DNA of 64,000 bases from Chitinivorax sp. B (GCF_005503445.1 NZ_SCOH01000005.1:62001-126000), one strand, 5' to 3'; shown: positions 25,983 to 36,646, counted from the stretch's first letter. Notes: a model not told the origin generated them from the letters alone. Numbers and translations are program-made.

Positions 25983-26933
25983 TCAGTTCATGCCCTCGCC
26001 AGATTCCATATAACGTTGCTGGCGCTCAATGAATTCCTTGGTACTATCCAAGCCGCGTAATTGCAGAATGTAGTTACGGACCGCCGCCTCTACCAACACC
26101 GCCAAGTTACGCCCCGCAGCCACCGGCAAGACAACACGCCTGACTGGAACACCCAAGACATCCTGAGTCGCTTCATGAGAGGCCAGTCGATCTAGCATCG
26201 CCATGTTTTCCGGGTTGGCTTTTTGCAAGTGAATCATTAGCTTCAAGGTCTTTTTCGGTCGGACCGCGGTCTCGCCAAAAATTGCTTTGATATTGAGGAT
26301 ACCTAAACCGCGAACTTCCAGAAAATCGCGCAACATAGGTGGACAACGGCCCTCTAGAATCTCCGGCGCCACTCGGAATACTTCGACCGCATCATCTGCC
26401 ACCAAACCATGTCCACGCGATATCAATTCCAGCGCCAATTCAGACTTACCCATTGCGGAATCCCCTGTGATCAGCACCCCCACTTCCAATACGTCCAGAA
26501 ACACCCCATGTAATACCGTGGATACCGCCAACGCTTTTGACAGATAAAAGCGCAGCACATCCATCAGGTATGGACTTTTTTCTGGTGAGCTGAACAATGG
26601 CACTGATGACGCTTCACAGGCATCAATCAGAACCTGCGGAACCTGTTCGTCATTGGCAACAATCATGGCTGCCATTTGATTGGAAAACAAATGGGCAATG
26701 GATGTACGGGATGTATTGTCATCCAGCGTATGCAAATACTCCATTTCTGCCAAGCCAAGTACCTGTACACGGTTGGGATGTACGAAATTAAGATGCCCCA
26801 CCAATGCCAAAGTGGGCTTTTGCACAATATCGTTGGTCAGCAGATTACCCGCGCCTGATTTACCTGCAACCCAGGTCAGGTGCAGTTTCTTGGCATTGTC
26901 ATCAAATAACTGCTGAACACTAATTTGGGGCAT
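25983..26933 (-). CDS. hprK: HPr kinase/phosphorylase
   Basis: 316 aa. It phosphorylates a Ser of HPr with ATP and reverses the reaction with phosphate. The Walker A loop [28 protein letters not shown] and the HprK signature [16 protein letters not shown] are intact. The N-terminal domain (~1-130) is the DRTGG-like fold. It overlaps ptsN by 14 bases. No ptsH or ptsI lies in the window. In betaproteobacteria this gene goes with a partial PTS used for regulation. Confidence 0.97.
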   Translation of the reverse strand: MPQISVQQLFDDNAKKLHLTWVAGKSGAGNLLTNDIVQKPTLALVGHLNFVHPNRVQVLGLAEMEYLHTLDDNTSRTSIAHLFSNQMAAMIVANDEQVPQVLIDACEASSVPLFSSPEKSPYLMDVLRFYLSKALAVSTVLHGVFLDVLEVGVLITGDSAMGKSELALELISRGHGLVADDAVEVFRVAPEILEGRCPPMLRDFLEVRGLGILNIKAIFGETAVRPKKTLKLMIHLQKANPENMAMLDRLASHEATQDVLGVPVRRVVLPVAAGRNLAVLVEAAVRNYILQLRGLDSTKEFIERQQRYMESGEGMN

Positions 26934-27390
26934 AAGGTTGCCATTCCATGATCAGACGATAGGCTTCCTGCGCATCATGCGCTTGTTCCAGTGTCTCGCG
27001 AAACTGTTTATGGCTGAACATGTCTGCAAGTTCGGACAACAATTGAAGGTGCAGATCTGTCGCCGATTCCGGTACGAGCCACACAAACAACAAGCCAACA
27101 GGCTTGCCATCTGGAGCATCGAAAGGAATGGGTTGTTTAAGCTTAACAAATGCACCGACAGCTTCGCGGAGGCCCTTGATCCGCCCATGTGGTACGGCCA
27201 CACCATGGCCAAGCCCTGTCGAGCCAAGCTTCTCGCGCGCAAACAGTGCATCAAACACCGTGCTGCGGCCAATATTGTTGTTATTTTCGAACAACAGTCC
27301 AACCTGTTCGAAAACCCGTTTTTTGCTTCCCACATCCAAGTCGAAAAACACGTTTTCGGCTAGCAGAATTTTTTTGATCAGTTGTGTCAT
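26920..27390 (-). CDS. ptsN: PTS IIA-like nitrogen-regulatory protein PtsN
   Basis: 156 aa, an EIIA-Ntr protein. The phosphorylated His lies in [40 protein letters not shown] matches the family core. PtsN links carbon/nitrogen state and K+ transport to regulation. It is first in the hprK pair: its 3' end overlaps hprK. A terminator and ~200 bases separate it from hpf upstream, so it has its own promoter. Confidence 0.96.
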   Translation of the reverse strand: MTQLIKKILLAENVFFDLDVGSKKRVFEQVGLLFENNNNIGRSTVFDALFAREKLGSTGLGHGVAVPHGRIKGLREAVGAFVKLKQPIPFDAPDGKPVGLLFVWLVPESATDLHLQLLSELADMFSHKQFRETLEQAHDAQEAYRLIMEWQPYAPN

Positions 27391-27490
27391 ACACGCCGCC
27401 TGAGTACGGCCTTGTTCAAACGCGGCTATTGTATTCTCGTCTTGCCGCCGTTGCCATTGCTGATATCAAATCGGACAACATCCCTGAGAA

Positions 27491-27514
27491 GAAAAAGGGC
27501 GCGATGCGCCCTTT
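27491..27514 (-). terminator. Terminator after hpf
   Basis: On the minus strand AAAGGGCGC and GCGCCCTTT form a 9-bp stem with a 3-nt loop, followed by TTCTTC. It lies ~75 bases after the hpf stop and closes the kdsD-to-hpf series. Confidence 0.85.
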
Positions 27515-27589
27515 CCTACCAGCTGCAATCCCAATGGGGGAATAACAGGTACTACCCGCGCGGCAATCAGTGCCGCCACCTCCATCACA

Positions 27590-27928
27590 TCAGGACGCAG
27601 CTTCCCCAGGAACGGCCTGATACTTCAACGCACCATCGTGGCGACGTTCCTGATACTTTTCCTTATGCCTGAGAACCTGGCGATCAAGTTTATCGATCAG
27701 TGCATCAATTGCAGCATACATGTCCTCATCAATCGCTTCGACATGGATGTCCTTCCCTCGCAGATGGACGTTCGCCTCAATCTTTTGCTGCAGCTTGTCA
27801 ACAGACAGGATCACGTTTACATCAATCACGTGATCAAAATGCCGCGTCACACGATCCAGCTTCGAAATCACATACTCACGGATCGCGGGAGTGATTTCAA
27901 GGTGATGCCCACTGAGGTTGAGATTCAT
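27590..27928 (-). CDS. hpf: Ribosome hibernation promoting factor
   Basis: 112 aa from [30 protein letters not shown] before this ATG is strong, and the longer frame to 28090 overlaps rpoN. This is the short HPF form, a beta-alpha fold that binds the 30S subunit and helps form 100S dimers. [25 protein letters not shown] and [23 protein letters not shown] are conserved. It lies 19 bases after rpoN, the classical arrangement. Confidence 0.95.
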   Translation of the reverse strand: MNLNLSGHHLEITPAIREYVISKLDRVTRHFDHVIDVNVILSVDKLQQKIEANVHLRGKDIHVEAIDEDMYAAIDALIDKLDRQVLRHKEKYQERRHDGALKYQAVPGEAAS

Positions 27929-27947
27929 ATGGTTCTCCTTACATCGT

Positions 27948-29381
27948 TTATAGGGACTTGCGCTGGTTAACCGGTGGAATCTGCATTGCTTCGCGATACT
28001 TGGCGACGGTACGACGAGCCACATTGATGCCCTGCTTGGCCAACACCTCTGAAATAGCACTGTCAGACAAGGGTTTTTTCGCATCCTCATTGCCGACCAA
28101 TTGCTTGATCAACGCTTTGATGGCAATGGCTGAACACTCTCCGCCCGCCTCTGTCTCTACATGACTGCCGAAGAAGTACTTTAGTTCAAAAATACCACGT
28201 GGCGTGAACATGAATTTTTGTGTGGTGACGCGTGAAATAGTCGATTCATGTAGATCAAGCACCTCAGCAATATCACGCAACACCAGTGGCCGCATGGCCA
28301 CTTCACCATGCTCAAAAAAACGATACTGACGATCAACAATCGCCTGTGACACCCGCAAAATGGTATCAAAACGTTGCTCTACGTTCTTAATCAACCATTT
28401 CGCCTCTTGCAGTTGCATTGCCAATTGTGACCCACCATTTTCACGATGTTGTTGCAAAATGTTGGCATACATTCGATTAACCCGCAGGCGTGGCATTGCG
28501 GCCGAATTGAGGCTAGCCACCCAAGCACCTTTGACCTGTTTGACCACCACATCAGGAACAATATAGCGATTGTCGCTTTGAGCAAATTCAGCGCCAGGGC
28601 GAGGATTCAGGCTACGAATCAGATATTGTGCGCTTCGTAGGGCCTCTTCGTCGCAACCCAACAGCTTTTTCAAGCGTGCATAATCTTTCCCTGCCAACAA
28701 ATCCAGATGGCGTTCACAAATCTGCCTGGCCAGACGGACAGTCGGCGTTGTTGGCATCGGTGCCATCTGCAACATCAGGCATTCGCTGATCGTACGTGCA
28801 CCAATGCCAATAGGCTCAAGGTTTTGCAGATAGCACAATGCAATCCGCAATTCCTCCATCTCGACTTCCAGCTCCTCTGGCAGGGTTTCCAGCACTTCAT
28901 CCAACGAAATCGACAACAAGCCATCATCACCCAGATTGTCGATCAGAATCGATACCAGCGCATGATCTCGGGTCTCCAGCGGCAACAAACGCAACTGATC
29001 TTCCAAATGATCCCGCAGCGTAGGGATTTCAGCGGTCTGCTGCGAATAGTCACTGTCATCGTCGTCATCACGTGGCGTATTGCTATAATTGATCTCGCCC
29101 CAATCATCAGACGCAAACTCGTCTGATGCACTTCGTTCTTCCGTTGGCGCGGTTTCGTTTTGCACTTCAGTACGGGAATCTCCGTTACTGAAATCTGACG
29201 CCTCGCCAGGCATATGCATTTCAGGCTCATCGGCCCGCTCAAGCATAGGGTTTTCTTGCAGGAAGCGTTCAATTTCCTGATTGAGATCCAACGTTGAGAG
29301 CTGCAGCAGCTTGATTGACTGCTGCAACTGTGGCGTGAGCGCCAGATGTTGGGTGAGCTTGAGCTGGAGTGATTGCTTCAT
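27948..29381 (-). CDS. rpoN: RNA polymerase sigma-54 factor
   Basis: 477 aa. The Gln-rich region I begins [20 protein letters not shown]. An acidic region II follows (DDDDDSDY near 115). The core-binding region and region III are complete, and the RpoN box appears as [12 protein letters not shown]. It recognises -24/-12 promoters and needs AAA+ activators. Relevant in this window: the pilin gene at 36.9 kb has a consensus sigma-54 promoter and the response regulator at 53.7 kb is a GAFTGA activator. Confidence 0.98.
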   Translation of the reverse strand: MKQSLQLKLTQHLALTPQLQQSIKLLQLSTLDLNQEIERFLQENPMLERADEPEMHMPGEASDFSNGDSRTEVQNETAPTEERSASDEFASDDWGEINYSNTPRDDDDDSDYSQQTAEIPTLRDHLEDQLRLLPLETRDHALVSILIDNLGDDGLLSISLDEVLETLPEELEVEMEELRIALCYLQNLEPIGIGARTISECLMLQMAPMPTTPTVRLARQICERHLDLLAGKDYARLKKLLGCDEEALRSAQYLIRSLNPRPGAEFAQSDNRYIVPDVVVKQVKGAWVASLNSAAMPRLRVNRMYANILQQHRENGGSQLAMQLQEAKWLIKNVEQRFDTILRVSQAIVDRQYRFFEHGEVAMRPLVLRDIAEVLDLHESTISRVTTQKFMFTPRGIFELKYFFGSHVETEAGGECSAIAIKALIKQLVGNEDAKKPLSDSAISEVLAKQGINVARRTVAKYREAMQIPPVNQRKSL

Positions 29382-29439
29382 AGATGTAGTCGGCGTGAAC
29401 CTTGCGGCCTACGCTGTTTCCGCCCGAGCCTGACTGCGG

Positions 29440-30162
29440 CTAGAGCCGGAAGTGTTCTCCCAAGTAGACCTTCCTCACGCTTTCATTATAAACAATTTCA
29501 TCTGGATGGCCTGCGGCAAGTACCGATCCTTCGTTGATAATGTAAGCCCGATCACAAATCCCCAATGTTTCCCGTACGTTATGATCAGTAATCAATACTC
29601 CAATACCACGTGTTTTCAGGAAACGAATGATTTTCTGGATATCCAGCACCGCAATCGGATCCACCCCTGCAAACGGCTCATCCAACAAGATGAACCGTGG
29701 ATTGTTGGCCAGTGCTCGCGCGATCTCAACTCGACGACGCTCTCCACCAGAGAGACTGATGGCAGCCGCATCGCGTAAGTGTGCAATATGCAGATCATGC
29801 ATCAAATCATCCAGCTTTGCAGCGATTTCAGTCTTACTACCACCATGCAGTTCAAGAATGGCCTGAATGTTCTGTGCCACGGTCATTTTGCGAAAGATCG
29901 AGGCTTCTTGCGGCAAATAAGACAACCCCATGCGTGCCCGGCGATGGATCGGTAAATGGGTGATGTCCTTGCTATCCAGCTCAATCGTTCCGCCATCAGC
30001 GGGGACCAGACCGACGATCATGTAAAAACTAGTGGTCTTACCCGCACCATTTGGGCCAAGCAAGCCAACCACCTCACCACTATCGATAGACAATGAAACG
30101 TCCCGTACAACTGTACGCGACTTATAAACTTTCTTCAGTGAATTGACGACCAGATGACTCAA
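29440..30162 (-). CDS. lptB: LPS export ABC transporter ATPase LptB
   Basis: 240 aa. Walker [19 protein letters not shown], signature [15 protein letters not shown] and Walker [14 protein letters not shown] are intact. It is the cytoplasmic ATPase of the LptB2FGC complex, which lifts LPS from the inner membrane. It abuts lptA with no gap and precedes rpoN by 58 bases, the conserved order. Confidence 0.98.
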   Translation of the reverse strand: MSHLVVNSLKKVYKSRTVVRDVSLSIDSGEVVGLLGPNGAGKTTSFYMIVGLVPADGGTIELDSKDITHLPIHRRARMGLSYLPQEASIFRKMTVAQNIQAILELHGGSKTEIAAKLDDLMHDLHIAHLRDAAAISLSGGERRRVEIARALANNPRFILLDEPFAGVDPIAVLDIQKIIRFLKTRGIGVLITDHNVRETLGICDRAYIINEGSVLAAGHPDEIVYNESVRKVYLGEHFRL

Positions 30163-30765
30163 TTATTCCTCACGTGGTTTGCTGATACTGGATGAGGGCT
30201 TGAGCGGTGTCACCTGTTGGGTATCAGCCGGCTTGGCCGCATCCTTGCCATCTTTTTGCGGTTGGGGTTGCAACACCATGCGCACACGGCCAGTCGGTGC
30301 GGTCTTGGTGCCAGCTTCCGGGCCGACCTTGAAATTCCCGTTGAGCTGGTCATAGAAGATGTAGTCACCACGGACTTCATCTGTTCCGCGCTTCAAACGG
30401 GCTTTGCCAAACAACTGCAGTTGACCGAGTTTACCGTTGTATTCCATCCGTTCCGCCTGGCCTTCGATAAAATCGTCGGCATCGTCACGCTTTTCTCGAT
30501 AGGTTAGCGGACGGCCATTAGCAGTGGCATGATAATTACCCTCCACATCCTGCTTGATGATGGCCTTATCAGCACGCATCAACAATGTACCTTGCGTGAT
30601 AACAACGTTTCCTTCATAGGTACTGACCTTGGTTTTTTCCTCTCCGAACCAGGAGTCGGCTTCAACGTTGATCGGTTTTGCTCGGTCGGCGCGTTCTGCC
30701 AGGGCGCCAGTGTGAATGGTAACCAACAGGCAGCAGGCCAGTATTTTAGACAGGAGGTTTGACAT
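30163..30765 (-). CDS. lptA: LPS transport periplasmic protein LptA
   Basis: 200 aa with a signal peptide (about 1-23, ending ALAERAD). The OstA/LptA beta-jellyroll repeat is clear: VEADSWFGEEKTKVSTYEGN, VVITQGTLLMRADKA, ADDFIEGQAERMEYNGKLGQ, LQLFGKARLKRG, EVRGDYIFYDQLNGNFKV. It bridges LptC to LptD across the periplasm. A Pro/Lys/Gln-rich tail of ~35 residues follows. Its start overlaps lptC by 20 bases. Confidence 0.95.
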   Translation of the reverse strand: MSNLLSKILACCLLVTIHTGALAERADRAKPINVEADSWFGEEKTKVSTYEGNVVITQGTLLMRADKAIIKQDVEGNYHATANGRPLTYREKRDDADDFIEGQAERMEYNGKLGQLQLFGKARLKRGTDEVRGDYIFYDQLNGNFKVGPEAGTKTAPTGRVRMVLQPQPQKDGKDAAKPADTQQVTPLKPSSSISKPREE

Positions 30766-31324
30766 AGGTCGCTCTCACTCTGGATTTCAATTTAATCGTA
30801 CCGTTGTTGCGATCGAGATCCATACCAACTGCGGTGACATGCATGTAGTCGTCACGAATCTCAACAGCCTGATCAGTGGTCGACAGCCCCTTCTTTGGCC
30901 ATACCCATAGCTTGCTGGTAATCAGATGCAGCGCTGAGCGCTGTGCATCCGGGTTGCGTTTCAAATGGGTGACACCGTTGAAATAAAAGGTTTCATCGTT
31001 ATGGCTCATACGTACGTCTTCAGCCACGATACGCATTGGAGCCTGATTTGGTGTCAGATCAGTCATTTCGACCGTGAACAGATCGGTATAGTTGCCCTGC
31101 TGATAGTGCTGCATTTTGGCTGCTGTCACCAGATACTGTGCAACGCCATGTTCGCCGGTCTGCGTCGCGTGAAAGCGCTCCATGGTGACATCAGGCTTGC
31201 CGCCAGTATTGGCTTCACGGGTTGCATCAGGCAAGCGGCTGAGTCGATCGAGCCAAAATGTACCAGCCGCCAATGCAGCAGCAACCATCAACGGGGCCAG
31301 CAGGCCTGAACGATCCAGATTCAT
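30746..31324 (-). CDS. lptC: LPS export protein LptC
   Basis: 192 aa from MNLDRSGLLAPLMVAAALAA, whose ATG overlaps the kdsC stop (ATGA). A single N-terminal membrane helix is followed by a periplasmic jellyroll (MERFHATQTGEHGVAQYLVTAAKMQHY, TPNQAPMRIVAEDVRMSHND). It receives LPS from LptFG and passes it to LptA. The longer frame to 31384 runs inside kdsC. Confidence 0.93.
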   Translation of the reverse strand: MNLDRSGLLAPLMVAAALAAGTFWLDRLSRLPDATREANTGGKPDVTMERFHATQTGEHGVAQYLVTAAKMQHYQQGNYTDLFTVEMTDLTPNQAPMRIVAEDVRMSHNDETFYFNGVTHLKRNPDAQRSALHLITSKLWVWPKKGLSTTDQAVEIRDDYMHVTAVGMDLDRNNGTIKLKSRVRATYVKPPV

Positions 31325-31845
31325 ACCAAGTACGGCGCCAGTTGCTCGTCCAATGTCCCTTGAGCTTGCATCAGCAGTTCGCAAACCTCACGTACCGCGC
31401 CTTCCCCCCCTTTATTTTCAGTAACATAGTGAGCATGGCGCTTTACAAAAGTTGGCGCTGCCGGCACGGTAAAGGCTAAACCACTGCGTCGCATGACTGG
31501 TAGATCAATAACGTCATCTCCCATATACGCCGTTTGCTCAGCCTGTAAACCCAGTTTGCCCAATAAATCATGAAAGGCATCCAGCTTGTTTTCCACCCCC
31601 TGGTACAAGTGGGTAATGCCAAGATTACGTGCGCGCAGCGCCACTAGATTCGAAGTCCGGCCAGTGATAATTGCCAATTCGACACCACTCAGCCGCAACA
31701 TTTTCATGCCGTGGCCATCCAGCGTGTTGAACGCTTTGATCTCTTCGCCTGAATCGGAGAGATACAGTTTGCCATCAGTCAGCACGCCATCTACATCAAA
31801 TATCATGAGGCGGATCGATACCGCCCGGTCATAGACTGCTTGCAT
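31321..31845 (-). CDS. kdsC: 3-deoxy-D-manno-octulosonate 8-phosphate phosphatase
   Basis: 174 aa HAD-family C0-type phosphatase with no cap domain. Nucleophile motif IFDVDGVLTDGKLYL, motif II IITGRTS, and motif III YMGDDVIDLPVM are all intact. It removes phosphate from Kdo-8-P in Kdo synthesis for LPS. It lies eight bases after kdsD. Confidence 0.97.
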   Translation of the reverse strand: MQAVYDRAVSIRLMIFDVDGVLTDGKLYLSDSGEEIKAFNTLDGHGMKMLRLSGVELAIITGRTSNLVALRARNLGITHLYQGVENKLDAFHDLLGKLGLQAEQTAYMGDDVIDLPVMRRSGLAFTVPAAPTFVKRHAHYVTENKGGEGAVREVCELLMQAQGTLDEQLAPYLV

Positions 31846-31853
31846 GTTGTTCC

Positions 31854-32840
31854 TTAAACGACGCCGGCGCGCAGCAGATCCTGCATATTGAATGCGCCGA
31901 CGAGATGATCGGATGCATCAACTACCAGTAATCCGGTAATCTTGTAGGTCTGCATCATTTGCACGGCTTCAGCCGCCAGTTTATCCGGGTTGATACGGCG
32001 TGGGTTAGATGACATCACCTGATTGACTGGTGTTGACTTGAGATCGATATCGCGATTGAGTACGCGGCGCAGGTCGCCATCAGTAAAAACACCCACCACA
32101 CGGTTGTCACCATCTACCACGGCCGCCAATCCCAAGCCGGATTGAGACATCACCAGCAGGGCATCCCGTAACAGGGTATTCACATGAACAACCGGCAGCT
32201 CATCACCGCTGTGCATGATATCTCGTACATGTATCAGCAAACGGCGTCCCAGCGTCCCGCCCGGGTGAGACATGGCAAAGTCGTCGGACCCAAATCCCCG
32301 CAGATCCAATAACACCACGGCCAGAGCATCCCCCATGGCCAATTGGGCTGACGTACTGGCAGTAGGAGCAAGATTGAGGGTACAAGCTTCTTTTTCAACA
32401 CCCGCATCCAGCACCACATCCGCTTGGCGCGCCAGGGTAGACTGCAGATTGCCAGTAATGGCGACCAACGGTACACCACGGCGCTTGATTGGATTGAGCA
32501 AAGCAACCAGCTCGTCACTTTCTCCCGAATTGGACAATGCCAATACCACGTCATGATCGGTAATCATACCCAAGTCGCCGTGCGCGGCTTCCCCCGGGTG
32601 CATAAAAAAAGCAGGTGTCCCCGTGCTGGCCAGTGTAGCGGCAATTTTACGACCAATGTGGCCGGATTTACCCATGCCACTGACCACAACACGCCCTTTA
32701 CAGGCGAGAATCAATTCGACGGCTCGGGCAAAGCCCTGATCCAGCCTTGATACCATTGCATGAATGGCATCCGCTTCGATTTCCAGCACTTCTTTGGCGA
32801 GCGTCAATACTTTGGCGATTTCGGTATTCGTCTGTGTCAT
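31854..32840 (-). CDS. kdsD: D-arabinose 5-phosphate isomerase
   Basis: 328 aa from MTQTNTEIAKVLTLAKEVLE; the longer frame to 32996 crosses into the divergent gene. It converts ribulose-5-P to arabinose-5-P for Kdo. The N-terminal SIS domain (VVVSGMGKSGHIGRKIAATL, ALSNSGESDELVALL) is followed by two CBS domains (~210-325: DIMHSGDELPVVHVNTLLRD, VMSSNPRRINPDKLAAEAV). It is first in the LPS operon and divergent from the Kef gene, 79 bases apart. No clear ribosome binding site is visible. Confidence 0.96.
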   Translation of the reverse strand: MTQTNTEIAKVLTLAKEVLEIEADAIHAMVSRLDQGFARAVELILACKGRVVVSGMGKSGHIGRKIAATLASTGTPAFFMHPGEAAHGDLGMITDHDVVLALSNSGESDELVALLNPIKRRGVPLVAITGNLQSTLARQADVVLDAGVEKEACTLNLAPTASTSAQLAMGDALAVVLLDLRGFGSDDFAMSHPGGTLGRRLLIHVRDIMHSGDELPVVHVNTLLRDALLVMSQSGLGLAAVVDGDNRVVGVFTDGDLRRVLNRDIDLKSTPVNQVMSSNPRRINPDKLAAEAVQMMQTYKITGLLVVDASDHLVGAFNMQDLLRAGVV

Positions 32841-32919
32841 GGGGCGGAAGTATAAAAGGTTATAATCAATCGGACAAAGAACCGTGGCGATCACGGCCCC
32901 ATAAACAACGAGTACATGC

Positions 32920-34887
32920 ATGCACGGAGCCCTGCCCGCTACCCTGATCCTGCTCGCCGCATCCGTTCTGGCGGTTGCTGCCTGCCGGCAACTCAAACTC
33001 CCTGCCCTGCTGGGCTATCTGCTGGTAGGAATCATCATCGGACCCAATGCGCTGGCCTTGTTGGAAGATAGCGCCGATACAGCCTACCTCGCCGAATTCG
33101 GCATTGTGTTCCTGATGTTCAGTATTGGCCTGGAATTCAGCCTGCCCAAATTAAAAGCTTTACGACGGGCCGTATTTGGTCTGGGAATGGGGCAGGTTGC
33201 CATCACGATTGTGCTGGCATTACCGATGGCTCTGTTCGATTACTTGTCTTGGCCTGCCAGTGTTGCATTGGGTGGCATTTTGGCAATGAGTTCCACGGCA
33301 ATTGTCAGTACCATTCTAAATGAGCGACTGGAGTTGACCACTGCGCATGGCCAACAGGCTATCGGCGTATTGCTATTTCAGGACTTGGCTGTCGTCCCCT
33401 TACTCATTCTGATTCCAGCATTAGCGAATCCCGCTGGTGGTGTCGTACAGGCATTGGGTTGGGCGGCATTGAAGGCGGTCGCTGTCTTGACGATTCTGTT
33501 GTACTTTGGCCCACGCATTTTGCGGCCATGGTTTCACATTGTTGCCAAGCAGCACTCCAAAGAACTCTTCATCGTCAACCTGTTATTGTTTTCACTTGGT
33601 ACCGCCTACCTCACCTCGTTAACGGGCTTATCTCTGGCGCTAGGTGCCTTTCTGGCTGGCATGCTGATCGCGGAAACCGAATACCGCTATCAGGTCGAGG
33701 AAGATATTCAGCCCTTTCGCGATGTTTTACTGGGCTTGTTCTTCGTCACTGTCGGTATGCGATTGGATATGGGTGCGCTGGGTGATAACGTGCCATTATT
33801 ACTGATTTTTCTGGCGCTACTGATCCCACTGAAAGCATTGCTGATTTTCAGTATCAGCCGCGCAATCGGCACATCTTCAGCAACAGCCTGGCGTACTGGC
33901 TTGTTACTCGCCCAGGCAGGGGAATTCGGTTTCGTGCTGATATCGCTCGCCCACGAACATTTGTTGCTGCCTCGCGAACTGGAACAACCTCTACTCGCAG
34001 CCGTGTTGCTGTCCATGCTGATTGCACCATTCTTGATCCAGAAACGGGATTGGTTAGTGCGCCGATTTGTCAGCTCGGAATGGTTGAATGAATCGGTCGC
34101 ACTGACGCAAATTGCCGTACAGGCAATGATGACACGAAATCATGTGGTGATCTGCGGCTACGGACGCAGCGGTCAGAATCTGGCACGGTTGCTAGACCAG
34201 GAAAATATCGGATTCTATGCATTGGATCTTGATCCAGAACGGGTACAAGAAGCCTCGACAGCTGGCCATAATGTCTCGTTTGGTGACGCCAGCAAGCGTG
34301 AGGTGCTGATGGCAGCCGGCCTGTCACGAGCACGGGCCGTCGTTGTCACGTTCGCCGATACACACATGGCAATGCGAATTCTGAGTCATGTCCAAGCATT
34401 GCGGCCTGACGTACCGATCATTGTTCGCACCTTGGATGAAACCGATGTGGACAAACTGAAGGAAGCGGGGGCTGTTGAGGTTGTATCGGAAGTCATGGAA
34501 GGCAGCCTGATGCTGGCATCACACACCCTGATGATGTTGGGTACGCCGTTGAGCCGTGTATTGGCGCGTATCCGTCAGGTGCGTGAAGAACGTTATGACC
34601 TGTTCCGAGGTTTCTTTCACGGTGCCACCGACAATCTAGGTGACCCCAATGAGCAGGCTCAGCCTCGACTGCATAGTGTCATGATCACTGACACCGCAAC
34701 CGCCATTGGTAAAAAGCTGGGTGAATTGCAATTGGATGATCTGGTCGAAATCAAGACCATCAAACGTCGTAATGTCCGGTCACTGAAACCCACACCGGAT
34801 CTGGAGATTCTGGTTGGTGACGTACTGGTACTCTTAGGCAGACCCGAAGAGTTGGCCAAAGCCGAATACAGGCTGTTGACGGGCTAA
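32920..34887 (+). CDS. Kef-type K+/H+ antiporter (CPA2) with RCK domains
   Basis: 655 aa. The CPA2 membrane domain has about 12 segments (to ~390) with GFLLVGIIIGP-like GYLLVGIIIGPNAL, LLFQDLAVVPLL and GAFLAGMLIAETEYR. A TrkA-N/RCK NAD-binding domain follows (~405-530: VVICGYGRSGQNLARLLDQE), then a TrkA-C domain (~565-655). KefB/C-like proteins extrude K+ under electrophile stress; YbaL-like members are close alternatives. No ancillary KefF/G gene is adjacent. The gene is followed by a bidirectional terminator. Confidence 0.93.
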   Translation: MHGALPATLILLAASVLAVAACRQLKLPALLGYLLVGIIIGPNALALLEDSADTAYLAEFGIVFLMFSIGLEFSLPKLKALRRAVFGLGMGQVAITIVLALPMALFDYLSWPASVALGGILAMSSTAIVSTILNERLELTTAHGQQAIGVLLFQDLAVVPLLILIPALANPAGGVVQALGWAALKAVAVLTILLYFGPRILRPWFHIVAKQHSKELFIVNLLLFSLGTAYLTSLTGLSLALGAFLAGMLIAETEYRYQVEEDIQPFRDVLLGLFFVTVGMRLDMGALGDNVPLLLIFLALLIPLKALLIFSISRAIGTSSATAWRTGLLLAQAGEFGFVLISLAHEHLLLPRELEQPLLAAVLLSMLIAPFLIQKRDWLVRRFVSSEWLNESVALTQIAVQAMMTRNHVVICGYGRSGQNLARLLDQENIGFYALDLDPERVQEASTAGHNVSFGDASKREVLMAAGLSRARAVVVTFADTHMAMRILSHVQALRPDVPIIVRTLDETDVDKLKEAGAVEVVSEVMEGSLMLASHTLMMLGTPLSRVLARIRQVREERYDLFRGFFHGATDNLGDPNEQAQPRLHSVMITDTATAIGKKLGELQLDDLVEIKTIKRRNVRSLKPTPDLEILVGDVLVLLGRPEELAKAEYRLLTG

Positions 34888-34940
34888 CAACCTGTCAATC
34901 ACCTACCCATACAACTACAGCATATAAGCCATTCAAATAC

Positions 34941-34968
34941 AAACAGGGCAGGTGTTCCTGCCCTGTTT
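34941..34968. terminator. Bidirectional terminator between Kef and peptidase genes
   Basis: AAACAGGGCAGG and CCTGCCCTGTTT form a perfect 12-bp stem with a TGTT loop. The convergent genes on both sides end within 55 bases. T-runs are only 3 long. Confidence 0.85.
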
Positions 34969-34995
34969 ACATATTGCCTTTACACACTTCTTTTC

Positions 34996-36597
34996 TTATT
35001 TCGGGAAGGCATAAGTCAAGGTGTAATTGCCAGTACCAGAATAAGACTTCACCTCGATATAGTAATCTCCAGCAGTACCGTTGTAGTTGATATTTTCCGT
35101 TGAGGTCGGACCGGTTGCGTTTGCCACCACGGCCCAGGCCCTTCCGTTCCATTTATACAAGGCCAGCTCGAAGTCGGCATTGGATGGCCCGGTCAAACCA
35201 AGTTTGAACACCCCGCCGTTCGCGCTGCGATACACTTGCTGCGGATGATTGTTCCAGCCTCCGGAGTGACTCAAAGTACCTGTCAAACGGACTTCACCGT
35301 TCCCCGCATCAGGTTTGTAGTACTGACCAAAAACAGTTTTAATGCGATTCTCGTTGACAGCATGCCAAGGCTGCCCCAACGAACGCATTTTAGAATTTTC
35401 AGTTGGCCGATACATACCGGATTCACAGTAACGGCCACCACTAAACAACCCTACGGTCCCATTCGATACTGAACCCGCACGTGTTGGCACACTGACATTA
35501 CCCGGAATCAAACTACCCCACTTGATGTAGGAACGATTGGTCTGCAAAGTTGCATTGGCTTCGCTTGGCTCGCGACTGCGGTCGCAAGTGCCATAGTCAT
35601 ATTCATCTGCCAGCTTGAAAGCAGTGTGGCCGATTTCATGCAACGCCAGCTCAATTGCTGAAGCATCGGTGGTCAACGTCGCAATTGGCCCGCCGCCACC
35701 GCCATAGCGGGTGGAATTTGCCACAGCGACGATCAGGTCACGTCCGTCTGGGCTGGTGATCGGATCAACAACCTGATGTACACGGTTATAATCGACACAT
35801 GCCAAACGGGCGGTGTTGAAGCAACCCAGCGTCATGCCATACACCGTATTACGCTGAATACCACGATCCACTTCACTCACCCCAGACTGGGCACTAGGCA
35901 TATCTACCCGGCGAATATTGATACCCTGGCGATGAGCAGCAAACATTGGGTCGGCCATGATGCCATCGGCAATCATCTTAGCGACCTGAGCCCATTTCCC
36001 TTGCTCGGCCGTAGTATAGCCATCCCCTACCAGTACAATATCCATCCGATTGGCAGAAGGACCGGTATTGAGCAGCATGGTGGATGTGGCACCGGCAAAT
36101 GCTTGGCGTTTCAGAAGGCTGGATTCGGTTTTGCGAAGTGCCTGATCAATAGTTTGTCGGTCGAACGAGAATGCACTGCGTTCCGCCATAAAGCCGTTAC
36201 GGCTGGCAGATGGTTGCAGGATTTCCACTCGATTCAGATTGGCGTGATCTGGTACGCGCACTTCAAACTGCGACAACGGCAATTTGATCTTTTTTACCTG
36301 TTCAATTTCACCCGTTTTGGGGTCAAACGACTCTGCATGCAGTACACCTGGGTTACGTATTGCCGTACGGAACAGCTCACGGCCACGGCGATCACGACCA
36401 ACAACGATCAGATCGTTCTCATCGGCTTCTGTTGACAAGGCCTGATGGGCAAATGCACCTTTCTCGGCATTCACCAACTCAAAATCAGCTGCTGCACCAC
36501 TCTCCTGTTGCTGAATCTGCAGCAACAGGTTGTCTGCCATTACTTGCCCACATGCAAGTAGTGTTGCGGCAACCATCAATTTGGGGATGAATTTCAT
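34996..36597 (-). CDS. Secreted M64-family metallopeptidase with C-terminal PPC-like domain
   Basis: 533 aa. A signal peptide (1-21, ending VMADN) is followed by an N-terminal domain (~25-140). The M64 catalytic domain (~180-420) has the zinc site HEIGHTAFKLADEYD (His320, Glu321, His324, Asp331). The IALVGDGYT-like start DIVLVGDGYTTAEQG of M64 (IgA peptidase type) is clear. The C-terminal ~90 residues (HSGGWNNHPQQVYRSANGG, FELALYKWNG, YIEVKSYSGTGNYTLTY) form a PPC-like beta domain, usually removed after secretion. No secretion genes of its own are adjacent, but the pilus/type II-like locus begins 300 bases away. Confidence 0.92.
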   Translation of the reverse strand: MKFIPKLMVAATLLACGQVMADNLLLQIQQQESGAAADFELVNAEKGAFAHQALSTEADENDLIVVGRDRRGRELFRTAIRNPGVLHAESFDPKTGEIEQVKKIKLPLSQFEVRVPDHANLNRVEILQPSASRNGFMAERSAFSFDRQTIDQALRKTESSLLKRQAFAGATSTMLLNTGPSANRMDIVLVGDGYTTAEQGKWAQVAKMIADGIMADPMFAAHRQGINIRRVDMPSAQSGVSEVDRGIQRNTVYGMTLGCFNTARLACVDYNRVHQVVDPITSPDGRDLIVAVANSTRYGGGGGPIATLTTDASAIELALHEIGHTAFKLADEYDYGTCDRSREPSEANATLQTNRSYIKWGSLIPGNVSVPTRAGSVSNGTVGLFSGGRYCESGMYRPTENSKMRSLGQPWHAVNENRIKTVFGQYYKPDAGNGEVRLTGTLSHSGGWNNHPQQVYRSANGGVFKLGLTGPSNADFELALYKWNGRAWAVVANATGPTSTENINYNGTAGDYYIEVKSYSGTGNYTLTYAFPK

Positions 36598-36646
36598 GTC
36601 TTAGCCTCCAGTACCTGTTCTTATGATGAGAGACATCAATAAATGC

